DNA of 64,000 nucleotides from Patagioenas fasciata. Its lineage: Eukaryota; Chordata; Aves; Columbiformes; Columbidae. The stretch spans positions 121,800,001 to 121,864,000 of the forward strand of contig NC_092520.1 in assembly GCF_037038585.1 (NCBI RefSeq). Reading direction: 5' to 3'. Position 1 is the stretch's first letter. Each line of letters opens with the position of its first letter. The notes under the pieces were generated by a model, which worked only from the letters and a program-made list of their open reading frames with translations, did not search any database and had not been told where the DNA came from. Shown here one piece after another: positions 1-12,881 of the stretch. The translations under genes and the position numbers were made by a program.

Positions 1-850
1 ATCTCTATACTTGAAATGGATTTATGGTAAGACATTTGATGGGCAGGTGCTTCAAATAGAAAAGATTTTCTTATACCTGTGGCAGCTTCAGCTGCACTTT
101 TCTGTAGATAAACAGAATACCAATGATAACAGTTCAGACAAATAAATCAGCCCACACTATATTTGAAGGGATAAACTGAACCAAGGGAAAAGAGAAAAAC
201 AAATCACAAAAACCTTCTTACCCAAACCCTGCCTGTCTGCTACCACAATAGAAACTTCTGATGCACCATTCCTCCAACAAACCCCTTTTCCACTCCAGAG
301 AAACAGCAAGCCTTCTTCACAACACCTGACAGAAAGATGGTTGTGAGCAACTGCAGAGGAAAGTACAGAAAACAAACCTTAATTTTTCTGCTTTCCAGAC
401 TCTAATTCATGGTGATTTGTTTCTTCTGAAAGTCACTTCACCTTTAACCTTCCATTGAGCCCTTACATCAGCTCCCCAGCTCTGAGGATCTTTGCAGGAA
501 CAACACAAGCCCACTGCAGGCAGGAAGAGGCATTTCTCTGAACCATGACTTAGGGGTTTGACTTCAGCAGTGTGTATTTAGACACACCTGTGTAGTAAAG
601 CTACAGGTGAAGAAAGTGAAGCAATGCAGGCTTGCACTTGGCTTTGAATAAGTTAGGAACATGCTTTGACACCGCTGAAGAGCTGTAAAGCCTGAGACAA
701 AAGCAGGAAAGAGGCAATGGAGATGAATCATCACTTGGTCTCAGTTTGCAATTCCTCCAGCCTTTCCTAATTCCCCTGGAATGGACTCATTAGAGCACGT
801 GAAAACAGAATTAATCCTGTGAGTAGCATTCCTCATCCTGCTCTATGCAA
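1..850. other. Unique non-coding DNA
   Basis: No repeat family, RNA gene or convincing exon is visible here. The open frames are short and carry no motif, and composition is ordinary AT-rich vertebrate sequence. The stretch ends at the 3' end of a CR1 element. It could be intergenic or intronic; nothing in the sequence decides between these. Confidence 0.6.
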
Positions 851-1364
851 ATCACAGAATGTTAGGGATTGGAAGGGACCTCAAAAGATCATCTAGTCCA
901 ATCCCCCTGCTGGACCAGGAACACCCAGATGAGGTTACACAGGAAGGCGTCCAGGCGGGTTTTGAATGTCACCAGAGAAGGAGACTCCACAACTCCCTGG
1001 GCAGCCTGTTCCAGTGTTCTGTCACCCTCACTGTGAAGCAGTTTCTTCTCATATTTAAGTAGAACCTCTTGGTGTTCCAGTTTGTACCCATTGCCCCTTG
1101 TCTTGTCATTGGTTGTCACCGAGAAGAGCCTGGCTCCATCCTCATGACACTCACTCTTTACATATTTATAAACATTAATGAGGTCACCCCTCAGTCTCCT
1201 CCAGGCTAAAGAGCCCCAGCTCCCTCAGCATTTCCTCATAAGGTAGATGCTCCACTCCCTTCATCATCTTTGTTGCCCTGCACTGGACCCTCTCCAGCAG
1301 TTCCCTGTCCTTCTTGAACTGAGGGGCCCAGAACTGGACACAACATTCCAGATACCACCTCTGG
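851..1364 (-). mobile_element. CR1 LINE, 5'-truncated 3' end
   Basis: This is the 3' end of a CR1 non-LTR retrotransposon, the dominant LINE of birds, lying on the minus strand. Read on the plus strand it opens with the typical reversed CR1 terminus (ATCACAGAAT, then TTGGAAGGGACCTC and AGATCATCTAGTCCAA). It then follows the familiar CR1 order: CTCCCTGGGCAGCCTGTTCCA, GAGGTCACCCCTCAGTCTCC, and CTGCACTGGACCCTCTCCAGCAG. Homology stops near 1364, in the segment around AACTGGACACAACATTCCAG, so only about 510 bp remain of an element several kb long. On the minus strand part of the reverse-transcriptase C-terminus is readable (VVESPSL and [10 protein letters not shown]), but the frame is broken further upstream. 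It is a dead copy, older than the one at 55492. Confidence 0.93.
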
Positions 1365-2406
1365 AGTTACAGAAAATAGTGGAACAGAGATCAGCTTGAA
1401 ATCAAGGAGTGTTGAAGCTACTGGTGCTGCTCTGATAACTTAAAAAATCCAAACAACAAGAAAAAAGCTCTTTGTAAGCTGCTGGACCCAAGCATGGTCT
1501 TCATGACCCTTTTCTCTAGTCAGGAACATTTTTTTTTTTTTAAGCTGAATTATAATTCATATTGAAGGAAGCTCTAGAATATTAGCTAGTCCATGCTACC
1601 TCTCAAATGTTGTGGAATAAAAAATATGGAGCACCCTTCCACACACAGCCAACTGCACTTATGTTATGTAGCTCATCTTTCTTGTCCCTTACACTGAAGC
1701 CTGTTGAAGAGTAGGCACATGTGGAAGGCAGGAAATATCAGGTATTCAAGTATATGAATAAGAGGCAAACTATTTGCTCTGACAGTGGCTGCTCTATCTT
1801 TGTTTTGTCTCCCCTACAGGATTTTTTTTAAATGGTTTATTTTCAGCTTGGCTTATATGTCTAACTGCAACCAGAGAGTTCCAGCTCACAAATTTACATG
1901 TGCTTAGTACTTTTATGCTTTTCCACATGGTATCTTGTGGAGACAGAGAAAAAAGGGAAGAAATGATTCCAAGTATGTTGCCTCTCTGAAGAGCTGCTTT
2001 AAGATGGTTACTTTTACCGCACAGATCCACACCCCATTAACCATCATAGTAGAAGACTGCAATGACTAGAAGTTTCTCCCTGATTTTTTTCTGGATTGCC
2101 AGTTAACTGAGGCCACATTGTAGATGGAAGGATACTATTGCTACTTGCCCACCCGTGACCCTAAGGAAACACTGTGAGGAAATAATCTTCACCCAAACCC
2201 CACTGCCAAGTGTGTTTACACAGCTGTCAACAATTAGGGCAGAATTTGGCATGCAGAAAAAGTCCAGCTGTATATGCTGGAGAAAACTGACAGATTGGTT
2301 TGGTGAGCCAACAGGGCAGTTTGTAAGGCAGACTGCAGATAGGCTCAGGGTCAGCAGCAATGGGTTATTTATTTGTTTTCTTTATGAACTGAACACCCCT
2401 GGTGTG
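1365..2406. other. Unique non-coding DNA
   Basis: This lies between the CR1 relic and the LTR fragment. It contains a short T-run (about 1530-1541) and no recognisable gene or repeat. A plus-strand open frame spans 2155-2529, but it runs straight into the LTR fragment and has no domain, so I treat it as chance. Confidence 0.5.
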
Positions 2407-2475
2407 TGTACTGGGTCTAGCTGGGATGGAGTTAATTTTCTTCATAGAAGCTTGTTTCATTCTGTGGTTTGGTTT
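2407..2475 (+). mobile_element. ERV LTR fragment (5' end only)
   Basis: The stretch begins TGTACTGGGTCTAGCTGGGA and continues TGGAGTTAATTTTCTTCATAG, then an imperfect TTCTGTGGTTTGG. From memory this matches the first 70 or so bases of a very common avian endogenous-retrovirus LTR family that begins TGT, with a CTGGGATGGAGTTAATTTTCTTC core. Homology is lost after about 2475, so only the LTR start remains. No internal retroviral sequence and no second LTR lie nearby. I am not certain of the exact family name. The neighbouring T/C-rich sequence (2484-2525) may be diverged LTR or host DNA. Confidence 0.65.
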
Positions 2476-5400
2476 TTCAAGGTTACTTTTCACCCTTTGC
2501 CCCTGCCCCATCCCCTTTCCCAGAAGTAGCACATCACAGCTGACTTACCTCTGTGAGGGCTTCTCTTTTCCACAGCATTTCAGAGGAAATGGATGAGTTC
2601 AACAACTCATTTGTGGCAATTTTTTGTAAACAGTAAGGAACTTGTGTCCATATGGAGTGGTGCACTGAGTTAAAAGACTGGTGTGAAGCTTCTTCTGGGA
2701 AACCACTCTCCATCAAGAAAAAACAAACCGAAGAAACTTAGCAAACATTCACCCAGGATTCTCTAGATGACAGAAGCTCAAAATAAGTGGCACTACCTCG
2801 CATATGCTGTGTCTAAGTACAAGGACAGTTACTTCAGCACGGCTGACACAGGGTAAATCAAAACACAATAACCCACTGTGATGCAGTTTGCTGTCAGCAA
2901 TTACTTCAGTGGCAAAGAAGGATTTCAGCTTTCTCTGAGGTTTTGATGGGAGACCATAGTTCTCAACCATGGGCAGTTCTGCTCATGCCAAGGAGCACTA
3001 CCTCATTTGCTATCAATGATGATTTAGATAGTATTTTAAGTCTTTTCCATTTTCTAGTGCTTATCAAAGGACTAAAAGATGACCATGAAGGTCTGCGGGG
3101 GCACTTGATTAACAGGAAGGAAAAGGGTGCATAAATCAAAGAGAAAAAGTCTTCAAAGAAAGGATGAGACTGTAAAGAAACGTGCTCACATGAAGGGAGG
3201 TGCAAATAGTTAACATTTCATTGAAGGAGCTCTGGCTTTTAAAGTTTGGAGAACAGTGTGCAGTGTGTTTCTAGTATTTCAAATCCAGCTACTACAAGTA
3301 TCTCATATTTTTTTTGTTGTTAATAATTGCACTATTATTAGCGAATAATTGCATCTTCAGTTGCATAAATCCTATTTTCCAGCATTCTATTGCTGGCTAT
3401 GCAATTCCTAACATCTCCCTCAGATAAAGCACTTCCCTTTTATTCAGCAGACAAAGAAGTAAATCTTTCAAGTTGCCCTGTAAAAAACTACAACCTATTC
3501 TGCCTTTAAAATTAGGATAAATATTTCTTAGGTTTTCTTTTCAAGCGTCTGAATACGATCTAAGACTCAGAGTTCAAAGAAAAAGAACACAAACAGGTGG
3601 ACCTAACAGTTCAACCTAGTGTCCTCTCGCTTTTGTATCTGCATCCCGATAGATTGTTCATTCCTCAGACTGCAAAATTGCAGCTTCTTCAGGTCATAAA
3701 CTTGATTGCCTCATGAGGTACTTACATTTTCATGCATGAAAGACACAAATGGACATCCTTATTAACAATTCTACACTTATTTGGTAGGAGTCACCCTCAC
3801 GTACTTTTAAGACACTCCTGCCATATATTGGCATGAATATCAAGACCCAAATCGATCAGCTTCTGAAATAGAAAGCCTTCTCATCTTCATGCTGTGTGGC
3901 TCGTTTCCTGTAGCTATTCCTTTTACAACGTCAGCCTAATAAATCTTTATCCAAGCCAGGCAAACAACAGGAAAATATAATTTAAGGAACAATACTGCCT
4001 TGACCGGCAAAGAAGAGAGAGTGCAATGGATCTTAATGACCCTTTTCTGTCTGATTCCGACTACTGTGAAGTTATGATGCAAACACTGAACTGTCTCAAA
4101 TTGAATGAAGTCAAGATAATTCAAGGACAAAAACTTGTTTGCAGCCAATATAGATATTTGAAATCTTCTCGGCAGTTCTTTAAAAATCTCATTACAAGCT
4201 GAATGGGGTATTATTTCTTGTGGCACTCCTACAATCTCTGAATTTCTTCATTGCTTTGTTATGTGTTCTGATCACAGAGACAGGATGTCCCAAATAAACT
4301 ATATGCAGGATACAAGATATCCATAAATAATTATGATGTTACTTTATTTGTTAAAAAAAAAAAATCACTCTTGCCTCCAATATTTAAATCTGGATGTCAC
4401 CTCAAACCAGGAACAGCACACAAAAGGCTTTGATGAGTTCTGTAGCATTACAAGAACACTGCTGCTACTAATTCAAATCTAATTCAAATCCAGTGTTGGT
4501 ACTTGACATTTTAATTTTTTTTAAGACGATAGATAAGTTGGAATACATGGTATGTGAACTCTTTCTTCTTTTTCCACCCCTTATTATAGCTACAAATATC
4601 CCACTAAGAAGCAAAGTATCAAAGTTGAACTTTAAAATAAATTGCTGGGGTTTATATTACGTATCTCAACAAGAAAAACAAAAAGTACCTAGTAAGTAAT
4701 TGAAAGCATAGTTTGGGATTACAAAATGATCTTGTCTTGCATTCTGTAAACAGCAGGATTGCTTTCAAAAGAAAAAAAAGACCAACTTTCTGGCTACCAT
4801 GCATTCATTCGGAATTTGTTATTACTAACGTACTTAGGGAGGGATTTTGTTTCCACTGGTGATATTGCTACAGGGAAGACTATGATTCACTTGAGAAAAA
4901 TGCCTGTGGTTTGAGAGGCCAGTGGAAGAGAATAGGGAATCTTCTGTCCTACAGAAGACTGACTTTTGCATATCAGCTTAATCTAAGCTCTTAACGGGGA
5001 CAGAATATTCTGTAGCTATCATTGCAAATCGCTTGACGTTATTAATACAAATGTTCTGCAAAGATAATGGCCAGTCCTGCTTATCTGCCATAATAATTAA
5101 AAGGCTCTAATCAAATAATATTGAGATAAATTTCAATGCTTTGTATGGTAGAGCTCCTCACAGAAGTACCCTCCCCCCACACCTTTTTTTTATGGCTTTG
5201 CCTTCAACTTGTTACTCCTTATTGAAAGCTAATGCCATGCTAAATTTTAATAATATAGCTAATGCACATCTCTATGCTGCATTAATGATCCACTTGAAAC
5301 TCTACAGAAGACACCCACAAGAAGGACAAACACAGGAAATACCATCTGCAACTGGAACCAAATTAAAACAGTGCCTATCACAACAGTAGCATTTTCATTA

Positions 5401-8400
5401 GATATAAGTATTCTTGTCCAGGATTTATACACGTGAAATTATTGTCATACTTCCTTAGCTCTTCCCTGGAGGGGTTCATGGGTCTAGCTGATGCTCCTAT
5501 AGGACTTACCACTTTTACAGAATACTAAACAAAGGTCTAAATAATTTATTTCCCCTGGCATCCTAATTAGGATGGTATGAAGTTCTACACTCTCAAGTCA
5601 TAAAGTCTGAACTCAGTGAAGAATCAGACTAAAGTTTGCTTATTTCACACAAGCAGTTACTTACCCTTTTTTACAGGCAAAATGGCCTTCTCATCCTGCA
5701 TCACATTTAGTGCAAAACCCTGCCATAACCAAATTTTTGCAAAAGTCTCCATGATCAGACAGGAAGAATTTTACTGGTAACACAAGCACTGTTTTGATAC
5801 ATAGTCACCTTTGCCTAGGAGACTCCTATTGCTAGAAAGCCTGGAAGCTTTAATTTTGCTTGGATGGTTTATGAGCAGAATTGTGGCAGGGAACAGAAAG
5901 AGGCATTAGGATACACAGGGAGTGGGGAAGAAAATATAATCTTGATGCCAGCAAGAACAAACTGCTGACCTTGCTGATCTTAAATCTTCTTCCTTGGTGG
6001 GAGACTATAACAGAAAACCACTGAGATTTTCACCTTGGTAAATGCTAGAGAACTGGAAAGTGTATTAAAAAAGCTGCAAGACTAGAAAAATTATGCAGAT
6101 TTGACTTCTCTGATACAGAAATATACAATAACAGCAATTAAATTAATGTGTGTCTCTACTGAAGTAGCTATTTTTTTTCCCTCACTTGCAATATATTACC
6201 TAACCAAAGTTATCACAGTTAAGCAGAGAGGATATTTAAAAAATAATATTTTGCCAGACACCATCTATAAGATAGACTGTTGCCCTAGTTCCTGATGTGA
6301 ACCTGTACGCACATGTGGTTTGCCATCCTCAAGTTTGATTTAGAAATGAATGTCAACAAAACCATGTTCTCCATGAGTCAGATCTGCTTTTTGCATTAGG
6401 TTGGAAATACAATAAGTTGAATGAAGAACTTGGATGTTCCTATGAACTTATTTATGATTTTGCAGTGAGTCCTGCTCATAAGAGGCACCAGAAAAATACA
6501 AAATATTGAGAGCACAACTCTTGAATTTTGTGCACGTGTTTTTGAAGGTGTGGAGTAAACTAGTTCCACAGTTCCAAAATAGAGGTATATTAATGACCAT
6601 GACAATAGAAAAACTCCTCAATTCTTAAACAAGCTTTCCAATTTAAAATAATGTTGCAGTGACATACTGTAAACAGTGGTAGAATTTTAGGTCAGGAATG
6701 AGTAGCTGAAGTTTTGTTCCCGAGAAGAATTTTTTCATCCTCAAATGTTTTTAGGCTGTGGAAGCTTCTTAAATCATATGATCCTAAGATGGGACATTTA
6801 AAGGGTTTAGCATTATGTGTACCCACAGCTCAGAATAGTCTGCATGCAAGTACCTTGGCCAATCATTATTAATACATAGAGCATAGAGTGAAGCCTCTGC
6901 CTATCAATCTTAGTTAAAGTTTACTGATTTCCCAGGCTATATCTGCAGTTGTGTCTGTCTCTTCTTCAACTGAAAATTCCATTATGGATTGGCAGTTCTT
7001 TATCAATAGCACTAATAGTGGAGTATTGCGAAAAAAAAAAAAAAAATCAAGGTTTTAAAAACAACTTTTACAGCAATTTATAATGATTAAAAAATTAATT
7101 GAGAATTCCTGACCAGCCCTAGCTATAGTGACAATTTGCAAATACAAGTATCCTCTGGGAAACAGAAGACTGCATGTGCAGGTAGTGGATTATTTCGTGG
7201 TTTTTTGGCTCATATGGACCTGGAATGGATCATGAAATCCGGTTCCAAGGCATGTATGTGAAAGCAGTGCCAATCTAATGAGGTTCACTGTGTAGATCTG
7301 AAGCCTGTTCACAAAAGTGAACAGAAGCCTCTGTGCTCCACTATCAAGCCCTTCATAGGAAATGGGCAAGAAATCAGAATTCAGATAAAGCACAGAATCT
7401 CACTTTGATGCTGTGTAGCAGATATAACTCAGCTCTTAAATGACTTCATTTTAGTTGGCTACATTTTTTGGTGGTGTAGATAAATCTACAGAGCATTATA
7501 AGATAAATACATTCTTGAATTTCTACCATCATTCAGCTCTCATAATTCTGATTATTGCCTGAAGTGTACCTTTGCAAAATCTAGTTGATGGAAAAATTCA
7601 ATAATAACTTACTGTCCCAAACTTCCTTACATTACTTCTCCCAACACTCCATCTTCAAGCAATCTCACTGCAATTCTTCCCCAAGGTAAAATTAGTACTA
7701 TGCATACATAAAAACACCATATACCACTGAAGAAACTGCTGATATTGTATGGGTTTTGTATTTCAGACTAGCTTTGTGCTCTTTACGTATTTACCCAGAA
7801 GTATATTTTACCTGCTGGCTGTGTTCTTCTACATTCTCAGCAACTAATCACATTGGATATAATGCATGCACTCCCTTCTACTTCATCATTATTCTGCTGG
7901 CAGATAACAGTGAACAATAGCTGAGAGATTCTCAAAGGCTTCCATTAAGCGCTGATCAAATGCTGGCCTCATTTTTCACATAGGGTGTATTTGCGGTAAA
8001 TAAGAAATAGCAGGAACACAAATCGAATATAGATAAGCTGGAAATATTCTATGATATAATCAAATCCAGCCGTGTTTAAAAGGAAATAATACAAGCTTTA
8101 TCAGTTTTGATTTTGAGACAGAGGAGCAATTTTCATCTGTGTATCTTGGGAAGTTCATTAACTGTACCATAGGGTTATCCACAAAAGTCCCCTTGCTCAG
8201 GCTTGAGAGGACATGGATAACCAATCTTTTGAAATACAGACACCAATGTGTATGTAGTGAAATATGTATACGCATTGCCATGCTGGCTGTGTGGTTGCTA
8301 TCCTCTTTGAAAGCCATCACAGCACACTGCAGAGTCACTGTCTGACTTCAGCACACTGGTTTGGGCTTGGTTTTACATGTGGATTCATGCTCAAGCACTT

Positions 8401-8600
8401 TGGGAGCTCTCAAAAATAAGATTTGAACAGGTTGTCCCTTGCAAGAGAGTGACTTTAAGGGGAAACAGTACCTTTAGACACCAATAGAACAAAATTTACT
8501 GATTGTCTGTTTAAAGGACTGAGAAATTGCCCACAGGGATTAAAAAGCAAAACCAAGAAGAAAATAAAAGTGAGCATAGCAGAAGAAACACAGATTATTA
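2476..8600. other. Unique non-coding DNA, AT-rich
   Basis: About 6 kb without a recognisable gene or interspersed repeat. Short homopolymers occur at about 4351-4363 and 7031-7046 (A16). A pair of AATAATTGCA direct repeats lies at 3322-3331 and 3344-3353, followed by an octamer-like TTGCATAAAT at 3361-3370. These could be homeodomain or POU binding sites, but nothing proves function. Open frames are all under about 100 codons and lack motifs. This is probably intergenic or intronic. Confidence 0.5.
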
Positions 8601-8622
8601 TTTTTTTTTTTTTTTTTTTTTT
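8601..8622. repeat. Poly-T tract (T22)
   Basis: There are twenty-two consecutive T residues, preceded on the plus strand by ATTATTA. Read on the minus strand this is a poly-A run following AATTTAATAGCC. It resembles the tail of a retroposed transcript, but no canonical AATAAA lies 10-30 bases upstream on the minus strand and I could not recognise a parent gene. A simple homopolymer is the default reading. Confidence 0.9.
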
Positions 8623-11600
8623 AGGCTATTAAATTTCACAAAATTAAACACAGAGGTCCTGACTGCTCTGTGTTTGGAACCCAGAATAAATGTATTTAAA
8701 AAGTAAAGGGCAATGACGTGGAACAAAATTGCTTTCTTTTGGGCTCCCATTGTATGAAACAGTCCCAGTGCTCTCATTGTGCTTGAAAGACTCAGGGCTT
8801 TCCTTTCCTCCAGAACATCTGGGACAGGCATGTTGGTTTAAGAAACACGTAATTATTGCCAGTTATAGTTGAAATGCATTTTGATTCCAATCTCTATTAG
8901 TAACAGAAAGGAGGAAGGTTCACAGAAAACAGGGTTTTGATGGAAAATTTAAAGGAAGTAATTTTGGAGGGGCAGAAAAAAGACAATTCATGAAGAATAC
9001 TCCAGGAATAGCTCCACACAAAACACCTTCTTGAGATTAATGAATTTGTTGCACATACCCATAATAATTTCCATTCGCATGGAACAGGTCCAGCTGCTTT
9101 CAGCATCCAGAAATGAGAAACAGAAGGAAGCAGAAGAGAAAACAACCATATTTTGTTATGTCCAACAGTTAAAATCACTGGATAGCAAATAAATTATGCT
9201 AAGCGCAATTAAACACAGAATTAACAACAGTCATTTGTAACTTAACAAAACAAGACAGCTGAGATAAATGAGAAAGGGCTTGCATTGCGTCCCATTGAGA
9301 AACTGAATGATACGTTGCCAAGATACATGTTTACAGAAATATGAACCTGAGGTCAAACAACTGATTGGCTTCTAGCTGTACGTGTTTTCATCTATGCCTT
9401 GTTTGTGGCTGTTTCTAATCCCTTCCCCCGGTCTTGTGTGCGCTAAGAAAACTCCTACAAAACAACTATTTCAGCATTACTAGGGGCAGGAACGCTAGTG
9501 CAAATGCGTTGTTTAGTTATTACAGAGCAGGACAGACTTGCCTGGTGCAGGGTGAGAGATGGCACGGTAACAAATAGCAGCTGCTGTTCCACTTCAGATC
9601 ACTCTGATCTTCAGAGCACTGCTAATGACAGCAAAACAAGAGGGAAATATTTCCCCAGAGTAAATTCAGTCAGGGCATGCCTACACAGCACCTTGCGGGC
9701 AGATGCAAGCTTGATCCGCATGTCCTCCATAGTGTTGGGTAGACAAAATTAAATCGAGAGCTGCATGACCCGCTTAAAGCAGTCCATGGGCTGGGCTGAT
9801 ATATGTGTGGCTCCTCAACAGGTCTTAAAAGCTTGGTCCTGTGATGACAGTAATGCAGGCACTCAGCTTTGGTCAGCTTGAAGTGCAAGCACAGCAAATG
9901 CATGTAAGCCTGAAAGGTTAGACTTTCTCACAGTTACAGCTACATGAGCTTTCTAAGGTTCATGTGCTTGCACTTGTTAAAAAAATCCAGCAAACTCCTC
10001 CTTCCTCTGTTGCTATAGCTACTCTCTGACCTTTCTATTCAGCAATAGTGTTGGCCCAGACTTTAGTCTTGTTATTTGTTTTATTGGATTCTGTGCTGTC
10101 TTTCAAAAATATTTTAAGTTGCCCCAGTGGCAAAGCAAACTATCATCTTTCATTGGACAATCATAAGTTTCAGCCATGGAAGAGGACTACAGCATGCCCC
10201 AGCTTCCTTGGAAGAACTGGGCTCAGGTTTCCATTGCATGGGTGGATGATTGCCCAAAAAACTACAGAGTTGCATTACTGCCATAGTGTGCATTCAAATC
10301 TAGAAGCTGAGGAGTACTCCTGGGAGCTACAATAAGTAGACACAAAGTTTGTGCACCCAGCATGCCAAAATGATTATATGGATAACCTCTAACATTAACG
10401 TGTTTAAAAGCTAGCCAGCGTGATGCTTTTGCTTAGCCTTCTTAAGTTGCATTCATTCATCCTCAATGAAAGAGACACCAGCTTTCAGAACAAAGCTCTG
10501 AACATGAGTATATCACAGGCGATCCCTGAGGGTGTAATAGAGCATCTCTGGGTTAGGAGGAGACGAGGAATCTGAGATCAATTATATCCACACCAGGCCC
10601 ACTGCCAGTAGGCTGTGGGATGTTCAACTGAGGGCGAAACAAGAGGGAATCGCCTTTCCAGGTTTACTGCTTCATCAAGTCTCCACCAAGGAGCTGCTGT
10701 TCCCATAGCAAACACAGGCGCTCTTCAGGCTCTGGCTATCAACAGCATTTTACTTCCATCTCAAAGGCATAGAGTTGTATTTTGTACTTCAAAAAAAACA
10801 CACCTTCTATATTTCAAAATACACCTATGCCACAGGCTTTCCATAATCTTTGAAGGAGGGGTCAAATTTAAAAATTGATTTCTAGCTCCTGATTTGAAAA
10901 GACAGGCAGATATTTTCCATAACTGATGAGTGTATGGAATAGCAGATCTGAAGGAGATGAGACAATCAGAGCCACAATGTAATTGTTTCCTTGAGGATGT
11001 GGATTTGACCCTTACCTATAGATTTCACTAGAAACCCGGTTTAAAATAAGGAAGCCTAAATCTATTTGATTTCTCCTTGCTCTCTTTTCTCCTAAAGAGT
11101 AGCTGACAGGTGAAGACTAAGCCAAGAGAACAGTCCCTGCATTAACCATTAATGGAGACAAATGCCAGGTGTAGATGTCAACTGCAATTTTTCATTCCCT
11201 GCTGATAGCAGAAGGTTCCACAGATGAATGCCAGAATGCTAGGGTAGAAAATTCACTCATGGCTCCCCCAGTCCTTTTGTGAGTTTTTAAAAAGCTTTTT
11301 GTTTTCAAAAAGCCCTTTCTTTCTAGTACTTTCATTACTTCATGTAGCTTTGTCACAGTTGATCTTCATTAGAACTGAAGACACTATAAAAGAAGGCACA
11401 GTTTTATAGTAAAGGTAATTGTTCTGTAGTCTGATCCATTGCAAGTGCCAGCATACAAAATAATGTCATGCACTCACACATGCTGTGACACAAACAGCAG
11501 TGTTATTTCCCAGTTTGTTTTGATTTAGGAATTACAGTGAAATCATGTTCTGCTAGAAGCATTTTTCTACAAACAGACACGAGCAGAGTCACAGTCAGAA

Positions 11601-12874
11601 CCAAGACTTCAATTCACACAAAGGAGAACCTGGAAATCTTTCAGAGTTTAGCATGAAGATGTGACTGGTGTTTTACTTGGTTGACTTTTCAAGAGCATGC
11701 TTTGCAGAAATGACCTTTTTATTTTTATTTATGTTTTTGCGAGTCAATATGACCCCACTTTTGTGGAGTGAAGGGCACCATGAAGTCTCAGGCATTTCTG
11801 CCTCAGCTATCAGATGGGGCATCGTATTAACAGTCTCTACAACTGTGTAAATCTGACAAGGTTTCTGCAATGCTCCAATTCTGTATGGTGGCTCACGTCC
11901 TAATGAAAGGAAGACACAACAATTTAAGACCACCAAAGCTCTCTCAACAGTTGTCTTTTGGTGTTACAACTCCTTCTGCACAAAAGCCTCAGTTATGGTT
12001 TCCCTCCGTTGCTTGTCTGCCTGAAACCCATTGACTGTCATTCTAAAATGTCTGATTAACAGAGTATCTGTTCTAAATCAACAACCAGTAATGGAAGGCA
12101 TGTGCTCATTTAAAGGGTATTGTTTGCCTCAAGTATGTCTGTCCATTTCATAGTGATGATAAAATGCAATGTTCAATGGCCTGAGACATTTCACAGAGAA
12201 ATGTACTTGCTGAGAGGCTGTGAGAGTGGGGGAGCCAGGGGAAGGTATTATGCCCTTAATGAGTTTAATAAAGACAGTCATGTTTAGGAGATAGCACCTG
12301 ATCTGTTGAAAATTATATTTATCTTTCCAAAGGGGGTAGATGTTCACTAGTCATTTCCTGGAAAAATGGGGTAGGTTATTTCTTTATTAGGTTAGTGTAT
12401 ACTTAATGGGAAGGAAAGGAGGGGCAGATTTGAATGTAAATGGAAACCCAAGAGACTCCAGGGAACTAGATACAAACTCTAATGCAATTGATTTGGAAGG
12501 TCCTGCATTCACTGGTATTCATGAGCACACAGGAAAATGATGGCCTTACAGAGAATTTGAGCCAAAGATGTGGTGTGAACAGGCTGGCTAATGTAAAAGG
12601 GGAAGTTTTTTTGTTCTGTTTTAGTGCGAACAGATAAACAGAACAGCTTCCTTTTTACTCCATGTGCATCTTCTCAATATTTTACATGATGCTGCCTGTT
12701 CTGGACATTGTAAACAAACTCCTATTTGCATCCATCTGAGCTTGACCTGAGTTAAGGGTGACTCCTGCATACTTGTTTGACAGCAAGGCACTCCTCACAG
12801 CATTGTGATGATCCTTTAAATAAGAATACTCAAATGCTAGCAAGCAAACAGTTTCCTGAAAGCCTCCAAAGGGT
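8623..12874. other. Unique non-coding DNA
   Basis: This stretch lies between the poly-T tract and the solo LTR. No interspersed repeat, RNA gene or convincing exon was found. Open frames are at most about 95 codons and show no domain. The last seven bases before the LTR (12875-12881) belong to the retroviral target duplication described separately. Confidence 0.5.
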
Positions 12875-12881
12875 AACAAGC
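12875..12881. repeat. LTR target-site duplication, left copy
   Basis: AACAAGC lies directly before the TGTCATGG start of the LTR. The identical AACAAGC follows the LTR end at 13601-13607. Because the element edge is ambiguous by a base, the true duplication may be 6 or 7 bp. Confidence 0.8.

Noticed and set aside
889-1119. 76-codon minus-strand frame as a host gene
   Set aside because: It is part of the CR1 reverse-transcriptase C-terminus, not a host gene.
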